DNA of 64,000 nt from QWQI01 sp964608915 (GTDB lineage Bacteria; Planctomycetota; Planctomycetia; Isosphaerales; Isosphaeraceae): contig CAZSQA010000011.1 in assembly GCA_964608915.1 (NCBI GenBank), positions 104,485 to 168,484 on the forward strand. The letters are read 5' to 3'. Positions 34,428 to 43,314 of this stretch are shown piece by piece. Positions within the stretch are counted from its first letter, which is position 1. Each line of letters begins with the position of its first letter. The notes under the pieces are model-generated. The model saw nothing but the letters and a program-made list of their open reading frames with translations, was not told where the DNA came from and did no database searches. Position numbers and translations under genes: made by a program.

Positions 34428-37214
34428 TCACTCCACATAGAGCCATTCGACGGAATTGACGACCGTCAGAGCCACGTCGGTCCAGATCTCCGAAGCGTCC
34501 GCCCTGCCGTCGCCGGCTTCGCACGCGGCCTTTGTCCTGTCCAGGATTTCCCGGAGTTTGCCTGAAAGTGCCGGTGTCGGATTACGGCCCGTCACGTGCC
34601 GATAAAGTGCCGCCAGCCGCTCGGCGTCGGTCGAACCGGCAGCGAATGCACGATTGCCGATCGCCCGGGCACGTTCGATGATCCACGGGTGATTGAGCAT
34701 CGCCAGCGACTGCAGGGCATGGGTCGACTGATTCCTGCGGGCACAACTGGTCATCGAATCGGGCTGGTCAAATTCTTCGAGAATCGGCAGAACCAGATTC
34801 CGGTCGACAATCAGATAAATCGACCGAACCAGCGCCGACTGTTTGCCCGGGGTGGGCCGCCAGGCGGTTTTGAGCCGCTGGAGCACCTCGGGCGGCAGTT
34901 CCGGTGCGATTCCCGGCCCGCCTCGATGGTCGCGCCGCAGTTCGCCGCTGATCTGCAGCAGGCCGTCGCGCAGCTCCTCGGCCGTCAACCGGCGGCGATT
35001 CTGGCGTGAAAAAAGCTCATTGAGCGGGTCGGCCTTGAGGGCGTCGGCCGCCGGTTTCGAACTTTGCCGAAACGCCTGGCTCGCTACGATCTGGCGGTGC
35101 AGCCGTTTGACGCTCCAGCCGTGCCGCACGAAATCGTCGGCCAGCCAGTCGAGCAGTTCCGGGTGGGTCGGTTCCTCGCCCAGCTCGCCGAAATTGTTGG
35201 CCGTGGCGACGATCCCTCTGCCGAAATGCTGCTGCCAGATACGATTCACGATCACCCTGGCCACCTGGCCCTGGGCGGTCATCCAGCGGGCCAGCCGCAG
35301 CCTCCGGCCTGTCGTCGTGCCTTCGGCAGGATTCTTTTCGGCGAACGATTCTTTCGTTCCCTCGGCAAAAAACGCTGAGGGCGGGCGGGGGTCGACGGTG
35401 CCGGACTTGCGGTCAATCTCACCCCGGTGCAGAAGGTACGTCGCCGGAGCGATCGGTCCGGCGTCCTTCAGGCCCCAGGCCGTCGGCAGGGGGGCGGGCC
35501 GCCGGGCACGCAAGGTTTTCAGCCGGGCTTCTTCGGCGGAGATGGCTTTTCGTTCGTCGGCGGTCAGTTCGGTCGTGATCTCGGCCTCTTTCGGTTCGAG
35601 TTCGAGCTCGACGACTTTCACCAGGGCCGCTTCCGCGTCGCTGCGCTGGTCGTAGGGCTTATCCAGGGCGGTTCGGGTCGATGCGTCCAGCTTCGTTTTG
35701 CGGATTTCCCGCAGCCGGCGGGCGGCACCGTCGCGAATTTCCTGAACGCGGGCTTCGTGCGGTTCCATGGCCCGGCGCACACGCTGGGTTTCAGCCTCAT
35801 GCGAGCTTTGGCGTGCGGCCGGTTCGAGCGGCAGCGAAGCCGGCTCCGCCGCGGCGAAAAAGGCCGCGAAGCGGTAATAATCGGCCTGGGGGATCGGGTC
35901 GATCTTGTGGTCATGGCAGCGGGCGCAGCCGATCGTGAGCCCCAGGAAGCTGAGGCTCACGTTCGAGACCATTTCGGTGATCAGCTCCTGGCGATTCCGT
36001 TCCAGGTTCTGATTGCCCGAGTTCGTCCGGAACGGCCCCAGCCTGGCCATGCCCAGGGCGGGCAGGGCATCCGCTGGGGCGTCCGGCAGTTCGTCGGCGG
36101 CGATTTGCTCGGTGAGGAAGCGGTCGAAGGGTTTGTCCGTCTCGAAAGCCGCGACGACATAGTCTCGATATCGCCAGGCATCGGCCCGCATGCCGTCGGC
36201 GGCGTAACCGTCCGTGTCGGCATAGCGTACGACGTCCAGCCAGAGCCGGGCCTGATTTTCGCCGTAAGCGGTCGAATTGAGGTACTTTTCCGTCAGTTCG
36301 GCGTAAGTTCGCTCGTCAGGCTTTTCGCGAAACTTGCGGATGTCTTCATCGGCCGGAGGCAGGCCGGTCAGATTCCAGCACAGCCGCCGAACCAGGGTTT
36401 CGGGAGCGGCCTCGGCGGAAAACCGGAGGTTTCTGGTTTCGAGCGATTTCGCCAGCCAGGCGTCGATCGGGCTGAGCCGCTGGCCGTTGCCGTCACGCAG
36501 ATCCGGAACAGGTTCGACTTTCAGGGGGCGATAGACGAACCGGGCGGCTGCGTCGGTGTCGATCGGGCCGATTTCGATCTTCGGTAAGGCTGGCGTCTTG
36601 CGAGCCTGGTTCGAACGGGCGGTTTCCGCGGCATCGAAGATCGGCCAGATCTCGTTCGCCCTGAATTCGTTGCGGTCGCCATGATTGGTCCGCAGAATCC
36701 ACTGGAATCTCTGTGCCGAGATCGGCTTGTCGAACAGGTGCGACTGGGGCTTGTCGTCGATCGATTGATTGCCGCGATAGGCGACGATGTCGAAAGTGCC
36801 CGAACCAGGCGATGACTCGACACGAATTTCGAAATCCGCCAGCCGCCGTGCCGGCGCAGCGGAGGCCGTGAGCACTTTCAGGCCCGCCAGTTCGAGCATG
36901 CGGCCGTCGATCGCCTCGAACACGAATTCGAAGGGCGGCCCCAGCGTGGTTCGCGTCAGGCCGGTCGCGACCCATTCCGAATCGGGGTCGCCGTCGCACA
37001 CCTTCGGACCGAGATCCCGATCCGTCGTGCCCGGGCCGCGATACTGCGTCATCCGCAAAATCGGCAAGGTCTTCGCGTCCTGGGACTTCTGCCACGGGCT
37101 GGCTTCGGCCGAACCTGCAAAGAGAATCAGACCGATGACCACAGCCGCCAGCGACGCGGAACCTGAGTTCGCGATGAAACGGCGCAACGTGGTGCGAAAG
37201 GGGCGGGCTGCCAT
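34428..37214 (-). CDS. DUF1549/DUF1553 protein with CxxCH haem site
   Basis: 928 residues. A hydrophobic N-terminus (about 12-38) is a signal or anchor. Residues about 60-200 look like a beta-rich discoidin-like module (VCDGDPDSEWVATG...RVESSPGSGTFDIVAY). DUF1549 spans about 245-450, with LVRRLCWNLTGLPP, the LWLDVVRYADTDGYAAD block and GCARCHDHKIDPIPQADYY, in which CARCH is a haem-c attachment motif. DUF1553 follows, from ATYLLHRGEIDRKSGTVDPRPP through NRIWQQHFGRGIV and TSCARRNQSTHALQSLAMLNHPW. Between them, residues about 490-580 are charged and helical, probably a coiled coil. It is the first gene of the pair with the DUF1501 protein and is presumed periplasmic. Confidence 0.95.
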   Translation of the reverse strand: MAARPFRTTLRRFIANSGSASLAAVVIGLILFAGSAEASPWQKSQDAKTLPILRMTQYRGPGTTDRDLGPKVCDGDPDSEWVATGLTRTTLGPPFEFVFEAIDGRMLELAGLKVLTASAAPARRLADFEIRVESSPGSGTFDIVAYRGNQSIDDKPQSHLFDKPISAQRFQWILRTNHGDRNEFRANEIWPIFDAAETARSNQARKTPALPKIEIGPIDTDAAARFVYRPLKVEPVPDLRDGNGQRLSPIDAWLAKSLETRNLRFSAEAAPETLVRRLCWNLTGLPPADEDIRKFREKPDERTYAELTEKYLNSTAYGENQARLWLDVVRYADTDGYAADGMRADAWRYRDYVVAAFETDKPFDRFLTEQIAADELPDAPADALPALGMARLGPFRTNSGNQNLERNRQELITEMVSNVSLSFLGLTIGCARCHDHKIDPIPQADYYRFAAFFAAAEPASLPLEPAARQSSHEAETQRVRRAMEPHEARVQEIRDGAARRLREIRKTKLDASTRTALDKPYDQRSDAEAALVKVVELELEPKEAEITTELTADERKAISAEEARLKTLRARRPAPLPTAWGLKDAGPIAPATYLLHRGEIDRKSGTVDPRPPSAFFAEGTKESFAEKNPAEGTTTGRRLRLARWMTAQGQVARVIVNRIWQQHFGRGIVATANNFGELGEEPTHPELLDWLADDFVRHGWSVKRLHRQIVASQAFRQSSKPAADALKADPLNELFSRQNRRRLTAEELRDGLLQISGELRRDHRGGPGIAPELPPEVLQRLKTAWRPTPGKQSALVRSIYLIVDRNLVLPILEEFDQPDSMTSCARRNQSTHALQSLAMLNHPWIIERARAIGNRAFAAGSTDAERLAALYRHVTGRNPTPALSGKLREILDRTKAACEAGDGRADASEIWTDVALTVVNSVEWLYVE

Positions 37215-37349
37215 CTGTGCGACCTCGCGGGCGATCGATCTCGATGAGGTCCGTGTTCGGAAATCAGGCGGGGTGCGGACTTATCGATCCGCAGGAATTC
37301 TATCATAACGCCGGGAAATCGATTTGGGCAGTCAAATCGTGGCTGGCCG

Positions 37350-38585
37350 TCAGGGCCTTTTTTCCCATTTGACGTTCGAAATCAGGGCCGCGTAACGCAG
37401 GCCGTTGGCGAACTCCAGGGCGTCCTTCTGGCGGTTCTCGGGCTTTTTGCTGAGTGCCTTCAGGCAGACACGTTCGATCGGCGCGGGGATCAGGGGGTCG
37501 ATCGAAGTCGGCGCGGGCGGTTCCTTTTCGACGATGGCCGTAATCAGTACCTTCGAATCGGGCTGTTCGAAAGGCAAACGGCCGGTCAGCATTTCGAACA
37601 GGATCACGCCGAGCGCGTAAATGTCGGTCGCCGGGCCGATTTCCGACGTTCTTCCCTGTGCCTGTTCCGGCGCCATGTAGCTGGGCGTGCCGATGATCAT
37701 GCCCGATTCCCGGTCGAGGTCAGCCAGTGTGGCCGCGATTCCGAAATCGCTGATGACGACCCGGCCGCCTTTTTCCAGAAGGATGTTCGCGGGTTTGATG
37801 TCCCTGTGGATCAGCCCCTGGGCATGCGCCACGTTGAGGATTTCGGCCACTTCCACGCACAGCCGCACGGTTTCGGCGAAGGTGGGCTTCACGGTTCGCA
37901 GCCGCTTCGAAAGGTCTTCGCCTTCGATGAGTTCGCAGACGATGAACGCGAGTTCGTCCTGAATGCCGACGTCGAAGATCGTCACGATGCCGGGGGCCTG
38001 AAACTTCGCGATCTTGCGGGCTTCCTCGATCAGGCGGTATTGCTCCACATATCGCTGATGCGGCGGCAGGGCCCGCATCCGTTCCGGCCGCGTGATCTTG
38101 ATCGCCACCCGCCGGCTCAGTTCCGGGTCGAACGCGCGCCACACCTGGCCATGCCCGCCCTGGGCGATGAACTGTTCGAGATAATACCGGCCGACGATGA
38201 GTCTCTGGTTCTCGGAGTTTTTGACCGCCTCAGCGGGGTTTTCGAGCAGCCCCAGCCCTTCGGCGGCGACGAGGTCAAGCGCGCTGAACGTCGCCCCCGC
38301 GACCGTGCGCGAAGATGCCGGGTCGACCAGCGTCGGCTGATCGGACGTGGCCGGCTCGGACAGGTCGGACATGATCCGCGTCATCGCGTGCAGCGATTCG
38401 ATCTGGTCACGCACCCTGTCCACGATGTCCATATCCTGAACGCAAAGGTCCTCGGCTTTGAGGTAGATGCCGTTCTCGGCCTGCTCTTCCCAGTGGTCCA
38501 TCAACTTGCGGACGCGGGCGGTCGCCTCGACCGACGTGCGGACGGCTTTCGGTTCGGTGGTGTCGATCGGCGTCTCTCTGGCCAT
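37350..38585 (-). CDS. Soluble serine/threonine protein kinase
   Basis: 411 residues from the ATG at 38585, with GAGAG upstream. An N-terminal helical region (1-125) of unknown type precedes the kinase domain (about 130-400): IAQGGHGQVWRAF, VAIKITRP with Lys163, HRDIKPAN (260-267), SDFG with Asp280, and GTPSYMAPEQA. There is no membrane segment, unlike most planctomycete Ser/Thr kinases, so it probably acts in the cytoplasm. N-terminal residues 20-75 could mediate partner binding. It is divergent from the SDR-like gene. Confidence 0.92.
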   Translation of the reverse strand: MARETPIDTTEPKAVRTSVEATARVRKLMDHWEEQAENGIYLKAEDLCVQDMDIVDRVRDQIESLHAMTRIMSDLSEPATSDQPTLVDPASSRTVAGATFSALDLVAAEGLGLLENPAEAVKNSENQRLIVGRYYLEQFIAQGGHGQVWRAFDPELSRRVAIKITRPERMRALPPHQRYVEQYRLIEEARKIAKFQAPGIVTIFDVGIQDELAFIVCELIEGEDLSKRLRTVKPTFAETVRLCVEVAEILNVAHAQGLIHRDIKPANILLEKGGRVVISDFGIAATLADLDRESGMIIGTPSYMAPEQAQGRTSEIGPATDIYALGVILFEMLTGRLPFEQPDSKVLITAIVEKEPPAPTSIDPLIPAPIERVCLKALSKKPENRQKDALEFANGLRYAALISNVKWEKRP

Positions 38586-38936
38586 CTCTCGGATCTCTCC
38601 CGATCGACTTCGAAGCGGGCCATCGCCCTGACGCGGCCGCGGCGGCCCGGTTGCGAACGGTGTGTTGTTCGCCGCAAGCGAACGCCAATTGCGGCACAAC
38701 TATTATGTTCGATCGCCGATGGAAAAGAAAATCGTTCGTGCCGGTTCGACCGGCTGTCGTGCCGTCGTATTCGACACCGTCGATCGATCTTTCCACGCGG
38801 TTCACATTCATGTACGTCACTGCCCGGTGCCGATCGGCGGCAAAAGGCGATGCATCTCTCTCTTTCGCCCCGGGTTGCCGAGCCGTTACATTGTCGGCGT
38901 TCGAATGCGGTCAGAACAGCGAATCGGACCAGACAC
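38586..38936. other. Divergent intergenic region
   Basis: 351 bp between the kinase gene (minus) and the SDR-like gene (plus). It must hold both promoters. The open frames inside it have no convincing features. Confidence 0.45.
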
Positions 38937-39788
38937 ATGAGCCATGCCCCAACGGTATTCGTCACAGGAGGTTCCAGCGGCCTCGGGCTGAAGACCGCCA
39001 CGATTCTGGCCGAAAATGGCTGGACGATCGGCCTCTTCGCACGCGACCGCGCCCGGCTCGATGCCGCCGCCGACACGATTCGGGCCGACGCACCGAAGGC
39101 CCGCGTCGAAATCTATACCGGCGACGTTCGCGATTACCCGGCCCTGAGCGAAGCGCTGCGTGCATTCGTCGCCGAACATGGCCGGCTCGACGCCGTCATC
39201 CACTCCGCGGGCCGGTTGCACGCTATCGGCCCGACGGCCCGGGTCGATCCGCTCTCCTGGCGTGAAGATCTTGAGGTCAGCCTCGTCGGTGCAGGCCACC
39301 TGGCCGCCGCCGCCGGGCCATTTCTCGAAGCCAGCCCCGCGGGCGGCGCCTTCGTGGCCTTTGTCGGCCCCGGGCATCATCAGGGGCTCGGGTTCGCTTC
39401 CGGCTATGCGGCCGCTCAGGCCGGACTGGTGCGCCTCGTCGAAAATCTGGCCGCCGAAAGTGAATGGCCCAAAACCGCCGGGCCGTCGCCCGCGGCGTTC
39501 GTCGGGTATTACGCCGTGTTCCCGGCCGTGACTCCGACCGGCCTGATGGACGACGTTCTCGGCACCGGTCAAGGCCGCAAATGGCTGCCCCGGTTCACCG
39601 AGATGTTCGGCGAGGGTAAGGAAGTCGAGCCCCATGTGCCTGCCGGCATGGCCGCCTGGCTGTGCGGCCGCAAACCCGCGGAATTGAGCGGCAGGGTGGT
39701 CTCGGGCATGCTCGACCCCGAACTGACCGAAATGCGGCTCGCTCTTCTGGGGCAAGGCGATCAGGGTCGCCTGCGGCTGAAATTCTGA
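38937..39788 (+). CDS. SDR-family oxidoreductase-like protein with missing catalytic residues
   Basis: 283 residues; the frame is open far upstream, but the ATG at 38937 begins a clear Rossmann fold. The NAD(P)-binding motif TGGSSGLG (10-17) and GDVRD (62-66) are normal. The active site is not: where family members read YxxxK this protein has Tyr157 followed by Gln161 (YAAAQ). The segment that normally carries the catalytic Ser reads AFVAFVGPG, with no serine. The HSAG turn (89-92) is acceptable. The C-terminal third is longer than usual and contains SGYAAAQAGLVRLVENLAAE and a Gly-Lys-rich tail. It probably binds a dinucleotide but may not be a classical dehydrogenase. Confidence 0.8.
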   Translation: MSHAPTVFVTGGSSGLGLKTATILAENGWTIGLFARDRARLDAAADTIRADAPKARVEIYTGDVRDYPALSEALRAFVAEHGRLDAVIHSAGRLHAIGPTARVDPLSWREDLEVSLVGAGHLAAAAGPFLEASPAGGAFVAFVGPGHHQGLGFASGYAAAQAGLVRLVENLAAESEWPKTAGPSPAAFVGYYAVFPAVTPTGLMDDVLGTGQGRKWLPRFTEMFGEGKEVEPHVPAGMAAWLCGRKPAELSGRVVSGMLDPELTEMRLALLGQGDQGRLRLKF

Positions 39789-39871
39789 CGTTCCGTATTT
39801 CGAGCTTTATCCTGAATCCGGACTCATTCGCGAACGCTGTTCGATTCATCAACCGACGCTGAGGTATCACG

Positions 39872-42304
39872 ATGTCGATGGCTGTGAGCGTTTCGATTCT
39901 GCTGCTGACATTGATTCTTGTTGCGGCGATCGTCGCGGCCACGCGCCTGCGGGCGATCCTGCACGCTTCGCTGCCGGAACTCGACGGCCAGCGCATCGTG
40001 GCAGGGCTCCGCCCGGGCGAATCGGTCACCATCGAAACCGACGCTGCCGGAGTGCCCCGGATCATCGCCGCCAATGCCGAACTGGCTGCCTTCGGGCTTG
40101 GCTATGTCCACTCCCGCGACCGCTTCTTTCAGATGGATCTCGCCCGCCGTTTCGCCGCTGGCGAACTGGCGGATTTGCTCGGCGGGGCCCAGCCGATCGT
40201 CGATAGCGATCGCTCCATCCGCCGGCACCGCTTCAGGGCTCTGTGCGAGTCAGTCGCCCAGGATCTTCCGCCTGATCAGAAAGAGATCCTCACCCTCTAC
40301 GTCTCGGGCGTGAATCAGGCCCTGGCCGACCTGAAACGCAAGCCCTGGGAATATACGCTGCTCAAGTGCGAACCCCGCCCCTGGGCCGCCGCCGATACGC
40401 TGCTCGTGAACCACGCCGTCTATCTGGGCCTGGAAGGGGGTGACATGGCCTATCATCAGGCGAACGCCCTGATCGCTGACGTTCTGCCGGAGGAACTGGT
40501 CACCCTGCTGCTCCCTGACGGCTCGCCCTGGGATAGCCCGATCGAAGGCGACCGGCACGCGGATCCCGTCATCCCCGGGCCAGATATTCTCGACCTGCGG
40601 AAATCACCCTGGAGCGACGACCTCGAAGCACCCGAGAAATGGGAGGACATGGAGCAGAAAGTCCTCGGATCCAACGGCTGGGCCGTCACCGGAACCCGCG
40701 CGCATGCGGGCCATCCAGGCCCGGCGCTCATCGCCAACGACATGCACCTGACCCTCGGGTTGCCCGCGGTCTGGCATAAGGTCACGATCGTAATCCAAAA
40801 TGCAGCCGGGGATTGCGTCAACCAGTGCCACGGCGTCGCCATGCCGGGCGGGCCGGCCATGATCGCCGGTTCGAACGGCCGCATCGCCTGGGGACTGACC
40901 AGTGCCCAGGGCGACTGGGGCGACCTGCTCACCCTAGAACTCGACCCCGCCGACCGGCATCGATACAGAACCCCCGATGGCTGGCAGCGGCTGACGACGC
41001 ACGAAGAGACGATCCGCGTGCGTGGCGGAACGGACATTCTGGCGAAAATCGACTGGACGATCTGGGGACCGGTCGTCGATACCGACCTGGCCGGCCGGCC
41101 CCGCGTGTGGCGCTGGGTGGCTCAGGAAAAGCAGGGTGTCGACCTGAGCGTCGGTCAATTGTTCGATCGTTCGACCGTCGAAGAGGCCCTGAACGTGGTC
41201 GCCGGCTGCGGCGTTCCGCACGTGAATTTCCTCGTCGCCGACCGCGACGGCCACATCGGCTGGACGATCATGGGCCGGATTCCCCGGCGCATCGGGATCG
41301 ACACGGTCGACGAACGCCTGCCCATGCCGGCCGCCGATCCGAAATCCCACTGGGACGGCTATCTGAGTCCCGAAGAGTATCCCCGCGTGGTCGACCCGCC
41401 CGGCGGCCTGATCTGGTCGGCCAATCACCGGATGGTCGATGGCGAAAGTCTGATGAAAATCGGCCGGGGGCGATACGACCGGGGCGTGCGTGCCCGGCGG
41501 ATTCAGGAAATGCTGGAAAATGCGCCGATTTACGACGAAGCCTTCATGGGCGAGATCCAGATGGACAATCGCTCGCTACTGCTTCTGCAGTGGCGCGACT
41601 TGATCCTGGCCGAAATGCCCGACGAAGTCGCGCTGGCCGATCGCGACCGGGCGATCTTTCGAAATCGATTGATAGCTTTCGACGGCCGGTCCGAGGCCGA
41701 ATCGGTCGCCTATGCCCTGGTCCATCAGTGCCGGTTACGGATCATCCTGAAAATCCTCGGGCCGATCACGTCACCGCTGCGCAAGGCCTGCCGCGATTCG
41801 GTCAACGGCCGGTTTTCGCTCCGGCAGATCAGTGTGGAAGCCCCGGCCTGGGCGATCCTGAAGGAACGCCCGTCGCATCTGCTGGCTTCGAAATACCGAA
41901 GCTGGAGCGATTTGATTCTCGAAGCCATCGACGAAACCGTCGCCGACTCCGTTTCGAACGGCTGGCCCGCCTGGGGCGACATCAATATGCTCCGCCTGGT
42001 GCATCCGTTCGGGAAGAAGCTGGCGGCGCTCTCCCCTTGGCTGGCCTCACGGCCGATCCGCTCTTCGGGCTCGCTCACCGATATGCCGAAAATTCAAACG
42101 CCCCAATTCGGCGCCAGCCAGCGCATGGCCGTTTTCCCGGGCCGCGAGGCCTCCGGCTTCATGCAACTGCCCGGCGGCCAGTCCGGCCACCCGGCCAGCC
42201 CCCATTTCCTCGACCTGCTCGACGACTGGATCGCCGGCCGGCCGACGCCACTGGAAGCGGGCGAAGCCGTGGCGACGCTGCGGCTGGTCGGTTCAGGTTC
42301 GTAA
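39872..42304 (+). CDS. Penicillin acylase family Ntn-hydrolase
   Basis: 810 residues with a hydrophobic N-terminal anchor (about 4-23). This is the penicillin G acylase-like fold: an alpha-subunit region (about 40-260) containing GLGYVHSRDRFFQMDLARRFAAGELADL, then the self-cleavage site LGSNGWAVTG with Ser267 as the new N-terminal nucleophile of the beta subunit. Other family segments are HAGHPGPALIANDMHL, GPAMIAGSNGRIAWGLT and the C-terminal GQSGHPASPHFLD. It would be exported and processed, and hydrolyse amide bonds such as N-acyl homoserine lactones or beta-lactam side chains; the substrate cannot be told. It ends 41 bp before the tetR promoter. Confidence 0.93.
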   Translation: MSMAVSVSILLLTLILVAAIVAATRLRAILHASLPELDGQRIVAGLRPGESVTIETDAAGVPRIIAANAELAAFGLGYVHSRDRFFQMDLARRFAAGELADLLGGAQPIVDSDRSIRRHRFRALCESVAQDLPPDQKEILTLYVSGVNQALADLKRKPWEYTLLKCEPRPWAAADTLLVNHAVYLGLEGGDMAYHQANALIADVLPEELVTLLLPDGSPWDSPIEGDRHADPVIPGPDILDLRKSPWSDDLEAPEKWEDMEQKVLGSNGWAVTGTRAHAGHPGPALIANDMHLTLGLPAVWHKVTIVIQNAAGDCVNQCHGVAMPGGPAMIAGSNGRIAWGLTSAQGDWGDLLTLELDPADRHRYRTPDGWQRLTTHEETIRVRGGTDILAKIDWTIWGPVVDTDLAGRPRVWRWVAQEKQGVDLSVGQLFDRSTVEEALNVVAGCGVPHVNFLVADRDGHIGWTIMGRIPRRIGIDTVDERLPMPAADPKSHWDGYLSPEEYPRVVDPPGGLIWSANHRMVDGESLMKIGRGRYDRGVRARRIQEMLENAPIYDEAFMGEIQMDNRSLLLLQWRDLILAEMPDEVALADRDRAIFRNRLIAFDGRSEAESVAYALVHQCRLRIILKILGPITSPLRKACRDSVNGRFSLRQISVEAPAWAILKERPSHLLASKYRSWSDLILEAIDETVADSVSNGWPAWGDINMLRLVHPFGKKLAALSPWLASRPIRSSGSLTDMPKIQTPQFGASQRMAVFPGREASGFMQLPGGQSGHPASPHFLDLLDDWIAGRPTPLEAGEAVATLRLVGSGS

Positions 42305-42345
42305 GCCCGTTCGGGAAAATCTCCGAAAATTCTTTGCCTCACACC

Positions 42346-42373
42346 TTGACATAAACAGACAGGTCTGTACATT
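42346..42373 (+). promoter_or_regulatory. Promoter of tetR, apparently leaderless
   Basis: TTGACA (42346-42351), 16 bp, TACATT (42368-42373). Only six bases separate the -10 box from the ATG at 42380, so transcription should begin at or next to the start codon and no ribosome site can fit. Confidence 0.7.
42355..42368. promoter_or_regulatory. TetR operator copy 1
   Basis: ACAGACAGGTCTGT is an inverted repeat ACAGAC-N2-GTCTGT inside the promoter spacer of tetR. The same half-sites occur at 43004 and 43220. Confidence 0.75.
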
Positions 42374-42379
42374 AGAGAT

Positions 42380-42967
42380 ATGGAAAGCCGAAGAGCCAAA
42401 ACGTCGAACGCTCGCCAGCGGATCGTGGAGACCGCTGAGAGGCTTTTCTATGCCGAAGGGGTTCGGGCGGTCGGGATCGACAGGATCATCGCCGAAGCCG
42501 AAGTGGCGAAGACGTCGCTCTATAACCACTTCGCTTCGAAGGACGACCTGATCCTGGCCGTTTTGCAGTTTCGCGAAGAGAAGTTCGACGCCATGTTCGC
42601 TCGCTGGATGAAGCGGCATGCCGATGCCGGGATGGGTCGGCTCGAAGCCTTTTTCAGCGCCTTGAAGGACTGGTTCGAAAGCCCGGGTTTTCGAGGCTGC
42701 ATGTTCATCAACGCCTATGCCGAGCTGGCGGCGCCTGAGCATGAAGCCGCGAAGTTCGCCGTCATGCACAAACAGCGGTTCCACGCGATGATCAGGGACC
42801 TGATCGTCGAATCGGAAGGCGCCGAACCGGCCGAACGATTCTCCCAGGCGATCGCTCTGATCGTGGAAGGCGCGATCGTCACGGCGGTCATGTCGCAATC
42901 TTCCACCCCTGCGGATGTCGCCCGGGAGGCATCGCTCGCTCTCTTCGGCCCCGACAAGAGGAACTGA
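42380..42967 (+). CDS. TetR/AcrR-family transcriptional regulator
   Basis: 195 residues. The N-terminal helix-turn-helix is clear: RIVETAERLFYAEGVRAVGIDRIIAEAEVAKTSLYNHFASKDDLI, broken over the three helices (residues about 15-58). The rest is a helical ligand-binding domain of the type seen in regulators of the QacR/TetR group (ALKDWFESPGFRGCMFINAYAEL...). It sits over its own operator and two more copies flank the downstream promoter region, so it should repress itself and the AhpD-like gene. Inducer unknown, perhaps a reactive electrophile or acyl compound. The start lies only six bases after the -10 box. Confidence 0.93.
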   Translation: MESRRAKTSNARQRIVETAERLFYAEGVRAVGIDRIIAEAEVAKTSLYNHFASKDDLILAVLQFREEKFDAMFARWMKRHADAGMGRLEAFFSALKDWFESPGFRGCMFINAYAELAAPEHEAAKFAVMHKQRFHAMIRDLIVESEGAEPAERFSQAIALIVEGAIVTAVMSQSSTPADVAREASLALFGPDKRN

Positions 42968-43003
42968 ACCCATGGCGATGCCTCTTTTTTTCGACAAAAC
43001 AGA

Positions 43004-43017
43004 ACAGACCTGTCTGT
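43004..43017. promoter_or_regulatory. TetR operator copy 2
   Basis: ACAGACCTGTCTGT, the same half-sites as copy 1 with centre CT instead of AG, so perfectly palindromic half-sites. A weak TCGACA (42991) could be a -35. Confidence 0.75.
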
Positions 43018-43219
43018 ATGGTTGTGAACTCGATCCCAGGGGCACCACTTCGATGCATGTGACGCTGAACCGGTCCGAGAAAGGCGATGCCGACTCACAA
43101 GATGCGGACCGCACACCGCTGCCGCCGCCGCTTTCCTCTCGAAACTCGATCCGTGTTCCGATCCGGCTTGACCTCGTCAGCCAGGCGAACATGCGACGCC
43201 CTATTTTTTTTGAGTCAGT

Positions 43220-43241
43220 CAATACAGACCTGTCTGTATTG
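43220..43241. promoter_or_regulatory. TetR operator copy 3 (most extended)
   Basis: The core AATACAGACCTGTCTGTATT (43221-43240) is extended by one C/G pair on each side. This gives a 10+2+10 perfect inverted repeat, the longest of the three sites and 74 bp before the AhpD-like ATG. TTGAGT (43210) upstream may be a -35. Confidence 0.8.
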
Positions 43242-43314
43242 ATCCATGTCGGGAGTCGGGCGTGTCGCCCGGCTCGGAGATTCGGTCGTTTCCCAGTGAT
43301 TCAGGAGTCTTTCC

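Larger units (their letters stand above)
42968..43314. other. Regulatory region with two TetR operators
   Basis: 347 bp between tetR and the AhpD-like gene. It holds operators at 43004 and 43220, 216 bp apart, each preceded by a run of T. Open frames through it do not look coding. Confidence 0.6.

Noticed and set aside
37806..38936. Upstream extension of the SDR-like frame
   Set aside because: It runs antisense through the kinase gene and is not protein-like.
40813..42354. 513-codon plus-strand open frame in another frame
   Set aside because: Overlaps the penicillin acylase gene, whose catalytic motif and length are normal; the sequence is Arg/Pro-rich.
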